Shown here piece by piece: positions 7,302-18,321 of a DNA stretch of 38,045 nucleotides. How positions within the stretch are numbered: position 1 is the first letter of the stretch; each line of letters begins with the position of its first letter. Source of the DNA: Opitutaceae bacterium (GTDB lineage: Bacteria > Verrucomicrobiota > Verrucomicrobiia > Opitutales > Opitutaceae); contig JAGOJU010000033.1 of the NCBI GenBank assembly GCA_017994935.1, forward strand, positions 1 to 38,045. Direction: 5' to 3'. The notes below the pieces were generated by a model. That model had not been told where the DNA came from. It searched no databases and saw only the letters and a list, made by a program, of their open reading frames with translations. Position numbers and translations under genes: made by a program.

Positions 7302-9362
7302 ATGCGACAACGCGACCAGACGGATTGTGGTCCCGCCTGCCTTGCCTACCTGTGCCGTCGTTATCGACGGCCCCAGGCTGTCGCGCAGCTCCGCCAGTGG
7401 AGCGGCACCGGCAAGTCCGGCACTACGGCACTCGGGCTTGTGCAGGCGGGGGAGCGCGCCGGGTTGGCGGTTGTGGGTGTACGGGCGCCGCCCGGGGAGC
7501 TTGAGACTCTGCCGCTGCCGGTGATGGCGCACGTGGTCCTGCCTTCGCGACTGCACCACTACGTCGTCATCGAGAAAGTCCGCGGACAGAAGGTGAGGGT
7601 GATGGACCCGGCAGTGGGCTCCGCCTGCAAATGGCCGCGAGAGAGGCTTTCAGCGATGTGCAGCGGCGTATTCCTGCTGGTATCGCCGAAACCCTGGGAC
7701 GAGCCCGTCGGCGAGTCACGAAAGGAACCCAATGCAGGCTCACCGTGGCGCCGCCTCATTCAGCTCCTGCGGCCTCATCGCTCGCTTTTGTGGCAGGCTG
7801 CGATGGGAGCCGCGATGGCGACGCTTCTGGGCCTGGCGATGTCGCTTTATGTCGAGAAGCTTCTGGACTCCGTTCTGCCGGATCAGGACAACCGCATGCT
7901 CCTGCTCCTGGGCGCGGGCATGTTGGGGGTGGTTGCTGCCCGGCTGGGCCTTGGGTGGGTGCAGGGAAGGATAGGTCTGAGGCTCGCGCAGCGGATCGAT
8001 GCCATGCTGATGCTGGGATACTACCGGCACCTGCTCAGGCTTCCCCGGGCGTTTCATGACAGCATGCGTGTGGGCGAGATGCTGTCGCGTGTGGGTGATG
8101 CGGCGCGGATTCGAAGCTTCATCAATCAGACGCTCGTCAACTTGCTGCTCAATCCCCTGATTGTCGCGGCTTCGCTGGCGGGATTGTTCCTCTACGATTG
8201 GCGTCTCGGAACGCTGGCGGGGGGACTTGTCAGCCTTCAGCTCCTGATGCATCCGGTCGCGAATGCCGTGAACCGGCGCTCGCAACGCCTGCTCATGACC
8301 CGCGCTGCCGAGTGGCAGGGTCAGCTCACCGAGTCGCTTCAGACACACCTCACGATTCGGGCGATGAATCTTGAGGAGCGCGAATCCGTGCGGGGGGAGC
8401 AGCACCTGGTGCGACTGCTCCGGGCGCATCGTCAGGCGGTGACTGCGGGAATGTGGCTTGGGCTTTTCACGCAGGCCTCGACGCAGCTCTACACGCTCGG
8501 CACGCTCTGGCTCGGGGGCTGGCTGGTGCTGCACCAGCATTTGTCGATGGGCGAATTGATGAGCGCGCATACGCTGGCGGGCTATCTGGTCGGTCCTGCG
8601 GCTTCGCTTGTTTCCCTCAACGCCTCCGTGCAGGAGGCGCTGGTGGCGACGGAACGGCTCTACGAGATCGTTGATCTCCAGCCCGAGCAGCCCGGAGGAA
8701 CGAGGGGGCTGGATCATCAGACGATGGGCGACATCGAATTCGACGCGGTTACGGTGCAGTTCCCGGGGCGATTGCCGGTGCTTCGGGAGTTTTCCGCAAG
8801 ATTCCGACGGGGAACGCTGACGGTTCTCGCTGGCGCGTCGGGTTGCGGGAAGAGCACGCTTCTGGCGCTGCTGCAGGGCAACCCGGGCATGGGCGGCGGA
8901 AAGGTTTCGATCGGAGGCGTGGGGCTGGAGCATTTTTCACTTCAGGGCCTGCGGCGCGGCCTGGCTGTCATGCCGCAGCGGGTGGAGCTGTTCTCGGGAA
9001 CCATCCTGGAGAATCTCATTCCGGGCGACGAAGCGCCTGATTTTGACCGGCTGTTGGAAGCCTGCCGTGATGCGGATGTCCTGGAATGGATTGAATCCCT
9101 TCCCGAGAAGTTCGGCTCCTGGCTGCAGGAAGGCGGTGCCAGTCTTTCCGGGGGACAACGACAGCGGCTCGCGCTTGCCCGGACCTTCTATCGGAGCGGA
9201 CCCCTTGTGCTGCTGGATGAGCCGACCTCCGCCCTGGATGACCGGTCGGAAGAGCACATCGTGGCCGCGATCCGGCGTCGCGTGCAGCGGGGGGCGACGG
9301 TCCTCGTTGCCTGTCACGGCCAGGCCTTTCACGCCAACGCCGATCAAATCGTGCGCTTGTAG
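7302..9362 (+). CDS. peptidase C39-containing ABC transporter (bacteriocin-type processing exporter)
   Basis: 686 residues, the usual length for this family. The N-terminal C39 domain keeps all catalytic residues: Cys9 in QTDCGPACL, the oxyanion Gln3, His86 in HHYVVIEKV and Asp102 in VMDPAVG. It should therefore cleave after Gly-Gly. A six-helix exporter domain follows (about 150-440). The ABC domain has Walker A at 511-519 (GASGCGKST), LSGGQ at 615-619, and Walker B ending Asp639-Glu640. Role: at the inner membrane, remove the leader of the peptide encoded at 7072-7248 and export the core with ATP. The ATG at 7302 is the only good start, since no ATG/GTG/TTG lies upstream in frame after the peptide gene. 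The start leaves just eight residues before the catalytic Cys, tight but workable. The intact active site separates it from degenerate C39-like domains. Confidence 0.93.
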   Translation: MRQRDQTDCGPACLAYLCRRYRRPQAVAQLRQWSGTGKSGTTALGLVQAGERAGLAVVGVRAPPGELETLPLPVMAHVVLPSRLHHYVVIEKVRGQKVRVMDPAVGSACKWPRERLSAMCSGVFLLVSPKPWDEPVGESRKEPNAGSPWRRLIQLLRPHRSLLWQAAMGAAMATLLGLAMSLYVEKLLDSVLPDQDNRMLLLLGAGMLGVVAARLGLGWVQGRIGLRLAQRIDAMLMLGYYRHLLRLPRAFHDSMRVGEMLSRVGDAARIRSFINQTLVNLLLNPLIVAASLAGLFLYDWRLGTLAGGLVSLQLLMHPVANAVNRRSQRLLMTRAAEWQGQLTESLQTHLTIRAMNLEERESVRGEQHLVRLLRAHRQAVTAGMWLGLFTQASTQLYTLGTLWLGGWLVLHQHLSMGELMSAHTLAGYLVGPAASLVSLNASVQEALVATERLYEIVDLQPEQPGGTRGLDHQTMGDIEFDAVTVQFPGRLPVLREFSARFRRGTLTVLAGASGCGKSTLLALLQGNPGMGGGKVSIGGVGLEHFSLQGLRRGLAVMPQRVELFSGTILENLIPGDEAPDFDRLLEACRDADVLEWIESLPEKFGSWLQEGGASLSGGQRQRLALARTFYRSGPLVLLDEPTSALDDRSEEHIVAAIRRRVQRGATVLVACHGQAFHANADQIVRL

Positions 9363-9380
9363 GCCGCGATGGCGCTCATG

Positions 9381-9403
9381 CTGCGCACCGGAGGGTGGCG
9401 CAG
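9381..9403. terminator. possible hairpin terminator between convergent genes
   Basis: CTGCGCACC pairs with GGTGGCGCAG after a GGAG loop, with one bulged G, in the 66-bp gap between the convergent ABC transporter and the ATP-grasp fusion gene. There is no T-run on either side, so an intrinsic terminator is only possible. Confidence 0.3.
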
Positions 9404-9428
9404 CCCGTCCTGCCTTTGGCGCGCGGGC

Positions 9429-12023
9429 TCAGGAGGGGAAAACCTGGAGGGCGCTTTTCTTCCCGCGAGGCGCCGGAGTTTCAACGACGAGCCGCGCCTG
9501 ATGGCTGAAATAGTGGTCGCTGAGCAGCGGGTACAGGTTGAAGAGACGCTCGAGCAACTGGGCGAGCAGTTCACCGAGGTTTGCGGCTTTGCCTTCGGCG
9601 GGGTTTCCCTCCAGTTGTGACGGGCGAAAATACTGCTGAACGGGCAGTGCGCGGAGAAACCCGAGCAGTTCATCGACCACCTCGACCACGGCCTCATCCT
9701 GTTCACCGGGCGTGCTTGTGGCGACGGCCCGGACGCTGTCTCTGATCCGCTGGAGATTGTAGGTGAGGCTGCGGGGAACCTTTTCCTGCGTGAGGAACAG
9801 CGAAGCCACGAGATCCGGCTGGCTGCCGGTTTGGAAAAGGCGGCGGTAGGCATCCTGGGAACCGAGCATGCGCAGGAGCGAGGAAAGCTTTGGCGCATCC
9901 CCCGCCTGCAGGCGCGTGACGTGTCCGGCGGAGCCCTGGCCGGACGCAAGGTCGTCGAGCTTTCCGAGGATGTGGCGAAGGGCGCTGCAAGTCATGATGG
10001 CCCGCTCGAGATGAACTCCCATGACAAGGAATTCCCAGCCGGCATCCATCACCATGGTGCGTTCAGCCGTTCCCATGAAGGCGTTGACGTCCGTGATGAC
10101 GAGACTCATTGCCTGCGAGGCGTTCTTCCTCCGGCGACCCGGCGTCAGATGGCCTTGTCGCAGGGCGCTGACCTTGCTGGCGAGGCGGCTGAGCAGGACC
10201 CATGCTTCGGGGCTGATGAAGTCGCGGAGCTGTCGTCCATTCTCGGCCGCAACCGCGATGGATGAGGCGATCGAACTCGGGTGGTCGAGCGAGAGTGTCA
10301 TGCGCCAGTGGAGATCGCCGGTCAGCACCTGGACGGGATTTGTCTGGGCGGACACGCGCTCCTGCGAGTGACCGGTCGCCTCCAGCAACCCGCGCCAGAT
10401 CGGAATCCAGGTGCGGCGGTCGCGTGCGGGAATTTCCTCCAGGGCGACATCCTCGAAGATCGCCAGCATGCGGGCGGTTGCTTCCGCGCGCTCCAGGTAG
10501 CGGCCGAGCCAGAACAGGGTTTCCGCGGCGCGTGAACCGAGTGCGTGGGGACGATGCGGCCCGGCGGGCCGGTCGATGTCGGGACCTTCGTCGACGCCGA
10601 CGGTGTCGCCCTGAAGAACAAGCGTATCCGCGCAAAGCCCGATGCGATCCGCCGGAGCCGGCAGGTTTCCCGGTCGCGCGAGACCGCCCGGCAGCACGGA
10701 ATACGTGCCGTTCTGTGCGAGCACATATGCGCTGAGGTGATACGAATCCGGGGAGAATCTGCCGGCCGCATCTGGGTGCAGCCAGGGAAGCCGGCGTGCA
10801 ACGTAGCTGTGCGGATTTTCACAAACGCACCGGGCCAGGCCGTCCTCGTCGAGCAGTGGTGCTTCCGCTGGCTTCGGGCTGGAGTCGCCCGACCGCGGGT
10901 CGTGAATCGGCAGTATCGTCATCTCCCGGGCTGCCTCCAGAATCTGGTCAAGCTGGTCCGTATCGCCGCAGGTGTAGGTGGGTACGGAGGGAATCAGTGG
11001 CCGCTCGCCGAGGTAAAACCGCATCAATTGGGGCAGATAGGCGTCGAGGGCGCGGCTGTCGGCCACTCCGCTGCCGATGCTGTTGGCGACGGCCACGTTG
11101 CCGCGCCGGATGCATTGGAGGAGGCCGGGCACTCCCGCGGTTTCGCGGTGGGTGGGGAAGACGACCGGATCAATGTGGGCGTCGTTCAACCGCCGGTAGA
11201 TGACATCGACACGCTCGAGTCCGTTGATCGTCTTGAAATAGACGCAATTGTCCAGGACCAGGAGGTCGTCGCCCCGGGTGAGGGGCAATCCCATCTTGCG
11301 GGCGAGAAAGCTGTGTTCGAGATGGAAGGGGTCGTGCGGACCGGCGGTGAGCACGACGATGCTGGGCGCCGGATTGGAATTGGGCGCAAGGTGGCGAAGG
11401 CCCTCCAGGAGTTTCAGCGGAAAATTGATGATCGAGTGATAGTCGGGCAGTTTGCCGTAGATGTCGGCGGCCTCCTGCGAAAGGAAACGGCGGTTCTGCA
11501 CGGCGAACCCCAGTCCCACCGGCGTATCGGCGCGGGTTTCGCAGCATTGCCAGCCGGCAGCCGTGCGGATCAGGTCAAAACGCAGGAGGGTCGCGGGCTG
11601 GTTGCGGTCCGGTTCGAGGTTCAGGCAGGGGCGCCGATAACAGGGGTCCGCCAGGATGACCTCAGGTGGCAGCAGCTTCTGAACCAGGACCTCCTTGCGA
11701 CTGTAGATGTCGACCAGGAAGGCGTTCACGAAACGCGCCCGCTGGATCAGGCCGGCTTCGAGGGCTGCCCACTCGCCGGGCTCGATCACCCGGGGGACCG
11801 GGTCGAGGTCCCAGAAAAGCCCCTCATTCCGGTGCAGCCGTTCGGAAGGAGCGCCGCTCAGACCGGTTTCCCGGATGGAGAGACGCAACCGGCTGCGCAG
11901 GAGTTCGAGCCGGCGCGAATGCAGACGGGGGAGGTGGTGTGGGCGTGTCGCGGCGGGCATTCGGTTTTTCAAAGCGAAAGGCGCACCGGAATCGGCGGCA
12001 AGCCTGAGCTCAGGAGGTCCCAT
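9429..12023 (-). CDS. circularly permuted ATP-grasp type 2 / alpha-E fusion protein
   Basis: About 864 residues from the ATG at 12023; the ATG at 11960 or a TTG at 12092 are alternatives, and the N-terminus is uncertain. The N-terminal half carries circularly permuted ATP-grasp features: WDLDPVPRVI, EWAALEAGLIQRARFVNAFLVDIY, ETRADTPVGLGFAVQNR, ARKMGLPLTRGDDLLV, NSIGSGVADSRALDAYLP. A linker (GGLARPG) leads to the alpha-E domain (SRAAETLFWLGRYLERAEATARML through LLSDHYFS). Many genomes encode the two parts as separate neighbouring genes; here they are one chain. Iyer and Aravind proposed that such ATP-grasp proteins form amide bonds in an uncharacterised peptide-synthesis system, often with a transglutaminase and a proteasome-like peptidase. 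Neither companion is in this window. It converges on the C39 exporter with a 66-bp gap and is divergent from the BadF-type kinase. Confidence 0.85.
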   Translation of the reverse strand: MGPPELRLAADSGAPFALKNRMPAATRPHHLPRLHSRRLELLRSRLRLSIRETGLSGAPSERLHRNEGLFWDLDPVPRVIEPGEWAALEAGLIQRARFVNAFLVDIYSRKEVLVQKLLPPEVILADPCYRRPCLNLEPDRNQPATLLRFDLIRTAAGWQCCETRADTPVGLGFAVQNRRFLSQEAADIYGKLPDYHSIINFPLKLLEGLRHLAPNSNPAPSIVVLTAGPHDPFHLEHSFLARKMGLPLTRGDDLLVLDNCVYFKTINGLERVDVIYRRLNDAHIDPVVFPTHRETAGVPGLLQCIRRGNVAVANSIGSGVADSRALDAYLPQLMRFYLGERPLIPSVPTYTCGDTDQLDQILEAAREMTILPIHDPRSGDSSPKPAEAPLLDEDGLARCVCENPHSYVARRLPWLHPDAAGRFSPDSYHLSAYVLAQNGTYSVLPGGLARPGNLPAPADRIGLCADTLVLQGDTVGVDEGPDIDRPAGPHRPHALGSRAAETLFWLGRYLERAEATARMLAIFEDVALEEIPARDRRTWIPIWRGLLEATGHSQERVSAQTNPVQVLTGDLHWRMTLSLDHPSSIASSIAVAAENGRQLRDFISPEAWVLLSRLASKVSALRQGHLTPGRRRKNASQAMSLVITDVNAFMGTAERTMVMDAGWEFLVMGVHLERAIMTCSALRHILGKLDDLASGQGSAGHVTRLQAGDAPKLSSLLRMLGSQDAYRRLFQTGSQPDLVASLFLTQEKVPRSLTYNLQRIRDSVRAVATSTPGEQDEAVVEVVDELLGFLRALPVQQYFRPSQLEGNPAEGKAANLGELLAQLLERLFNLYPLLSDHYFSHQARLVVETPAPRGKKSALQVFPS

Positions 12024-12121
12024 GGCGGCGAATGGCGGCGCGGACCGGCACCACCCCCCTTCCGATGGTGACGGCAACACCGGGTTTGCCAACTGCGCCG
12101 GGGTGTTTCAGAACATCCCGC

Positions 12122-13108
12122 GTGACCTGGTTTCTCGGCATTGATGGTGGCGGGACGCATACGCGCGCATTGATCGCGAATGCCTCCGGCGTCTTGCTTG
12201 GCATGGGTGAGTCCGGGAGTTCGAACTATCACAGTGTTGGAGTGAAGGTGGCGGTCGATGCGGTGGCGGAGGCCGTGGCGCGGGCGCGTTCCGAGGCGGG
12301 AGTGTCGGGCACGGCCGCCGGAGCGTTTCTTGGACTGGCGGGCGTGAAATCCCTGCCGGACCATGTCGCCCTTCGAGAGGCGCTGACGGGATTGAACCTG
12401 ACGGCATTGCCCGCTGCGCTGGGACTCGATCACGATTTGAGGATCGCGCTGGCGGGAGGCTGCGGCGATCTGCCCGGCATCGTGGTGGTTGCAGGAACCG
12501 GCTCGGCGGCGTATGGGCGCGATCGGCAGGGGCACACGGCGCAGACCGGAGGCTGGGGATGGTTGCTGGATGATCAGGGAGGCGGAGTGTGGCTGGCGGT
12601 TCAAGGATTGCGCAGGATCTTTGAGGCATCGGACGGGCGTGCGCCGGCGACGCGTCTTGAGCCTGCGCTGTTTGCGGAGCTGGGAGTGACGACGCCGCGC
12701 GAGGCGATGCAGTGGGCGTTGCGACCGGATACGTCGCGTTCCCAGCTTGCGGCTCTGGCGTCGGTGGTTGTGGCGGCGGCTGCGGATGATGAGGCCGCGC
12801 GCGACATTGTACGGGAGGGTGCGCGCCAACTCGCGCGGCTGGTGTCGGCCCTGCTTGGGCGCCTCGATTTTTCCGAAGGCGAAATCAGGGTGGTCCCGTT
12901 TGGAGGCCTCCTGGGCAACGACGTGTACCTTGCGGCCTTTCGGGAGGCGGTCATGCAGGCTGCGCCGCAGGCGACAATCCTCGCGGCGCCGTCGCCTGCG
13001 ATCGTGGGAGCAGTGGTGCTGGCCGCACAACTGCACGGCCCGCCTTTGAGCGCCGAGGCGATTGCGCATCTGAATGTGGAGGTCAGGCGACGCTTGTGCG
13101 GCGGATAG
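12122..13108 (+). CDS. BadF/BadG/BcrA/BcrD-type ATPase, N-acetylglucosamine kinase-like
   Basis: About 328 residues from the GTG at 12122, chosen because it places the phosphate-1 motif (FLGIDGGGTHTRAL) at the extreme N-terminus, as in the family; ATGs at 12032 and 12065 only add unlike sequence. Other motifs: NYHSVGV, FLGLAGV, VVVAGTGSAAYGRD (phosphate 2) and GGWGWLLDDQGGG, typical of N-acetylglucosamine kinases, then VVPFGGLLGND (adenosine motif). It probably phosphorylates an amino sugar or glucose-type substrate in the cytoplasm. No Fe-S cysteine motif of the benzoyl-CoA reductase activators is seen, which argues against that role. It is divergent from the ATP-grasp fusion, about 100 bp between starts, and stands 150 bp before carB. 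Confidence 0.82.
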   Translation: MTWFLGIDGGGTHTRALIANASGVLLGMGESGSSNYHSVGVKVAVDAVAEAVARARSEAGVSGTAAGAFLGLAGVKSLPDHVALREALTGLNLTALPAALGLDHDLRIALAGGCGDLPGIVVVAGTGSAAYGRDRQGHTAQTGGWGWLLDDQGGGVWLAVQGLRRIFEASDGRAPATRLEPALFAELGVTTPREAMQWALRPDTSRSQLAALASVVVAAAADDEAARDIVREGARQLARLVSALLGRLDFSEGEIRVVPFGGLLGNDVYLAAFREAVMQAAPQATILAAPSPAIVGAVVLAAQLHGPPLSAEAIAHLNVEVRRRLCGG

Positions 13109-13258
13109 ACCGGTCTTGGCTGGACCTGCGGATGCGGGTGCAGGGGGGCGCGAGGGCATTTTGCCAACCGTGCGCTTTCATGAAACAGGCACGACGGGGG
13201 CTGACTTCCCGCTTGCGGCAGGAACGACGGCGCCCAACCCTCTCCGAAATCCACGTCC

Positions 13259-16528
<3,270 letters not shown>

Positions 16529-16534
16529 TTTCCG

Positions 16535-17380
16535 ATGGCGAGCATCGTAGCCCTTCTCCACGGTCCGGATCAGCGCGGCCTTGTCGCGCGGGTCTCGGGC
16601 TGGATCTTTGAACGAGGCGGAAACATCCTGCATGCGGACCAGCACCGCGACCGCGAGGCGGGCATCTTCTTCCAGCGCGTGGAGTGGGAGCCCGCGCCGG
16701 GCAGCCAGTCTGCGGATACGGAGGCATTCACCTCGTTTGCAGCGGAGCTGGGCATGAAGGCGCGGGTCGCCGACTCCTCCCGGCGGACGCGTGTGGCGAT
16801 TTTTGTATCCAAGGCCGACCACTGCTTCCACGACCTTGTCCTCCGCTCGCGCGCGGGCGACTACACGGCCGATTTTTCGCTGGTCATTTCAAATCACCGC
16901 GACCTTGCCGCTGCGGCCGAGGGGTACGGGCTGCTCTTCAAGCATGTGCCGGTCACGAGCGACACCAAATCCGCGGGTGAAGCGGCGCAACTGGAGTTGT
17001 TGCGGGAGCACCGCATCGAACTGGTGATACTCGCGCGCTACATGCAGGTGCTGTCGGCTGATTTCCTTGAACGCTTTGGAAAGCCGGTGATCAACATCCA
17101 CCACTCCTTCCTGCCCGCGTTTGCCGGGGGGCGTCCGTATCACCAGGCGCATTCGCGCGGAGTGAAGCTGATCGGGGCGACCGCCCACTACGCCACGCGG
17201 GACCTCGACGAAGGCCCGATCATTCAGCAGGATGTGGCGCGGGTGACCCACCGGCACAGTGTGGACGACCTCGTTCGCAGGGGGCGGGACCTCGAGCGGA
17301 CCGTGCTTGCCCAGGCAGTTCGCTGGCATCTGGAGAATCGGGTGCTGGTGTATGGCAACAAGACAGTGGTATTCGATTGA
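16535..17380 (+). CDS. purU: formyltetrahydrofolate deformylase
   Basis: 281 residues, the family length. The N-terminal ACT domain (IVALLHGPDQRGLVARVSGWIFERGGNI) is followed by a formyltransferase-like domain. The active-site triad is seen as N187 and H189 in VINIHHSFLP and D225 in RDLDEGPII. PurU hydrolyses 10-formyltetrahydrofolate to formate and tetrahydrofolate, balancing one-carbon pools. An ACT domain plus the terminal VYGNKTVVF segment separates it from GAR transformylase (PurN). It begins 6 bp after carB and is almost certainly co-transcribed with it, an uncommon partner linking nitrogen and one-carbon metabolism. Confidence 0.96.
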   Translation: MASIVALLHGPDQRGLVARVSGWIFERGGNILHADQHRDREAGIFFQRVEWEPAPGSQSADTEAFTSFAAELGMKARVADSSRRTRVAIFVSKADHCFHDLVLRSRAGDYTADFSLVISNHRDLAAAAEGYGLLFKHVPVTSDTKSAGEAAQLELLREHRIELVILARYMQVLSADFLERFGKPVINIHHSFLPAFAGGRPYHQAHSRGVKLIGATAHYATRDLDEGPIIQQDVARVTHRHSVDDLVRRGRDLERTVLAQAVRWHLENRVLVYGNKTVVFD

Positions 17381-17452
17381 TCCTCCGGGTGAACTCCCGC
17401 CTTTACGCCGCGGGGCGCGTCTGCTTTCGTCTCGCCTTTCCACTTCTCGATC

Positions 17453-18217
17453 ATGGCTTCCTCCCAACCGCCCTCATCTCCTGTTTCCTCGGGCGCAACC
17501 CCATCCGCTGATCCGTCGGCACCGGTACCTGAAGTTCCTTTTGACGAGAAACTGCGTCAGTTCTGGGCGCGCAACCGCAAGATTGTCGTAACGGTCTGCG
17601 TGGTTGCGCTCGCGGCCATCGTTGCCAAGGGCGCCATGGAAATCCTTCAGGAGCAGCGTGAAAAGGGCGTCATGGCCGATTACGCCAAGGCCACTTCGGA
17701 TGCGCAATTGAAAACATTTGCCGCTGCGCATGACAGTCACCTGCTGGGCGGTGTCGCCTATTTGCGACTCGCAGACGAGGCGTTTACCGCGGGCAAGTAT
17801 TCAGATGCCATATCCCTTTATGGCAAAGCTGTCCCGGCTCTGAAAACGAGCATTCTGTCCCATCGCGCGGTCATGGGCGGCGCAGTGGCCAAGGTGCTTT
17901 CCGGCGATCGGGCCGGGGGCGAGGCTGCGTTCAAAGCCATCGTGTCCGACCTGAGTCAGCCGGTTTCCACGCGCGCAGAGGCGACTTATCAGCTGGCCGT
18001 CATGGCGTCGACGGCGAGTGATGACACGTCCCTTCAAGGTTATGTGACGCAGCTTTCCACGCTCAGTCCGCAGAGCATCTGGGCGCAGCGCGCTGTGGCC
18101 CTTCGTGCGGAAGCGGGCTTGCCTGCGGCTGCCGGAGCATCGCAACCCTCAGCCACTCCTGCTGCCTCTGCGGCTGAAAGCGATGCGCCGAAGGTGACCT
18201 TTCCATCCACCAAATAG
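17453..18217 (+). CDS. TPR-like protein with single N-terminal membrane anchor
   Basis: 254 residues. A Pro/Ser/Ala-rich cytoplasmic N-terminus (1-35) precedes one transmembrane helix (about 43-62, IVVTVCVVALAAIVAKGA). A helical repeat region follows (AYLRLADEAFTAGKYSDAISLYGKAV and later pairs), then an Ala/Ser/Pro-rich tail. This arrangement resembles YfgM and the TPR_21-type proteins that hold envelope chaperone or assembly partners, but sequence detail is insufficient to name an orthologue. It begins 72 bp after purU and may belong to the same transcript; the palindrome at 18234-18261 lies just after its stop. Confidence 0.72.
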   Translation: MASSQPPSSPVSSGATPSADPSAPVPEVPFDEKLRQFWARNRKIVVTVCVVALAAIVAKGAMEILQEQREKGVMADYAKATSDAQLKTFAAAHDSHLLGGVAYLRLADEAFTAGKYSDAISLYGKAVPALKTSILSHRAVMGGAVAKVLSGDRAGGEAAFKAIVSDLSQPVSTRAEATYQLAVMASTASDDTSLQGYVTQLSTLSPQSIWAQRAVALRAEAGLPAAAGASQPSATPAASAAESDAPKVTFPSTK

Positions 18218-18233
18218 GTCGTGAGTAGTGGCG

Positions 18234-18261
18234 ATTCAGTGCCCCATATAGGGCACTGAAT
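18234..18261. promoter_or_regulatory. perfect 11-bp inverted repeat (operator or terminator)
   Basis: ATTCAGTGCCC (18234-18244), a six-base CATATA loop, and the exact reverse complement GGGCACTGAAT (18251-18261). It lies 17 bp after the TPR-like gene and about 45 bp before the TATAAT of the subtilase gene. As RNA it would form a stable hairpin, but no T-run follows, so it is not a standard intrinsic terminator. The symmetric, AT-ended shape would equally suit a dimeric regulator binding upstream of the protease. Confidence 0.6.
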
Positions 18262-18305
18262 ACTTGAACGGCCAGCAACCGCAGGCTTGCGGGTGACTGT
18301 GTGCT

Positions 18306-18311
18306 TATAAT
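18306..18311 (+). promoter_or_regulatory. consensus -10 box (TATAAT) just before the subtilase start
   Basis: A perfect TATAAT ends 10 bases before the ATG at 18322. Transcription from it would begin about 18318, leaving a leader of only some four bases. No good -35 box is seen at 16-18 bp spacing (nearest TTGCGG at 18287 leaves 13), so activator dependence or a different start is possible. Confidence 0.4.
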
Positions 18312-18321
18312 CATCAACGCC

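Noticed and set aside
10545..12071. Long + strand open frame (about 508 codons) opposite the ATP-grasp fusion
   Set aside because: It is the antisense of a gene with clear domain motifs; its translation is rich in Gly/Val/Arg with no family pattern, a normal shadow in high-GC DNA.
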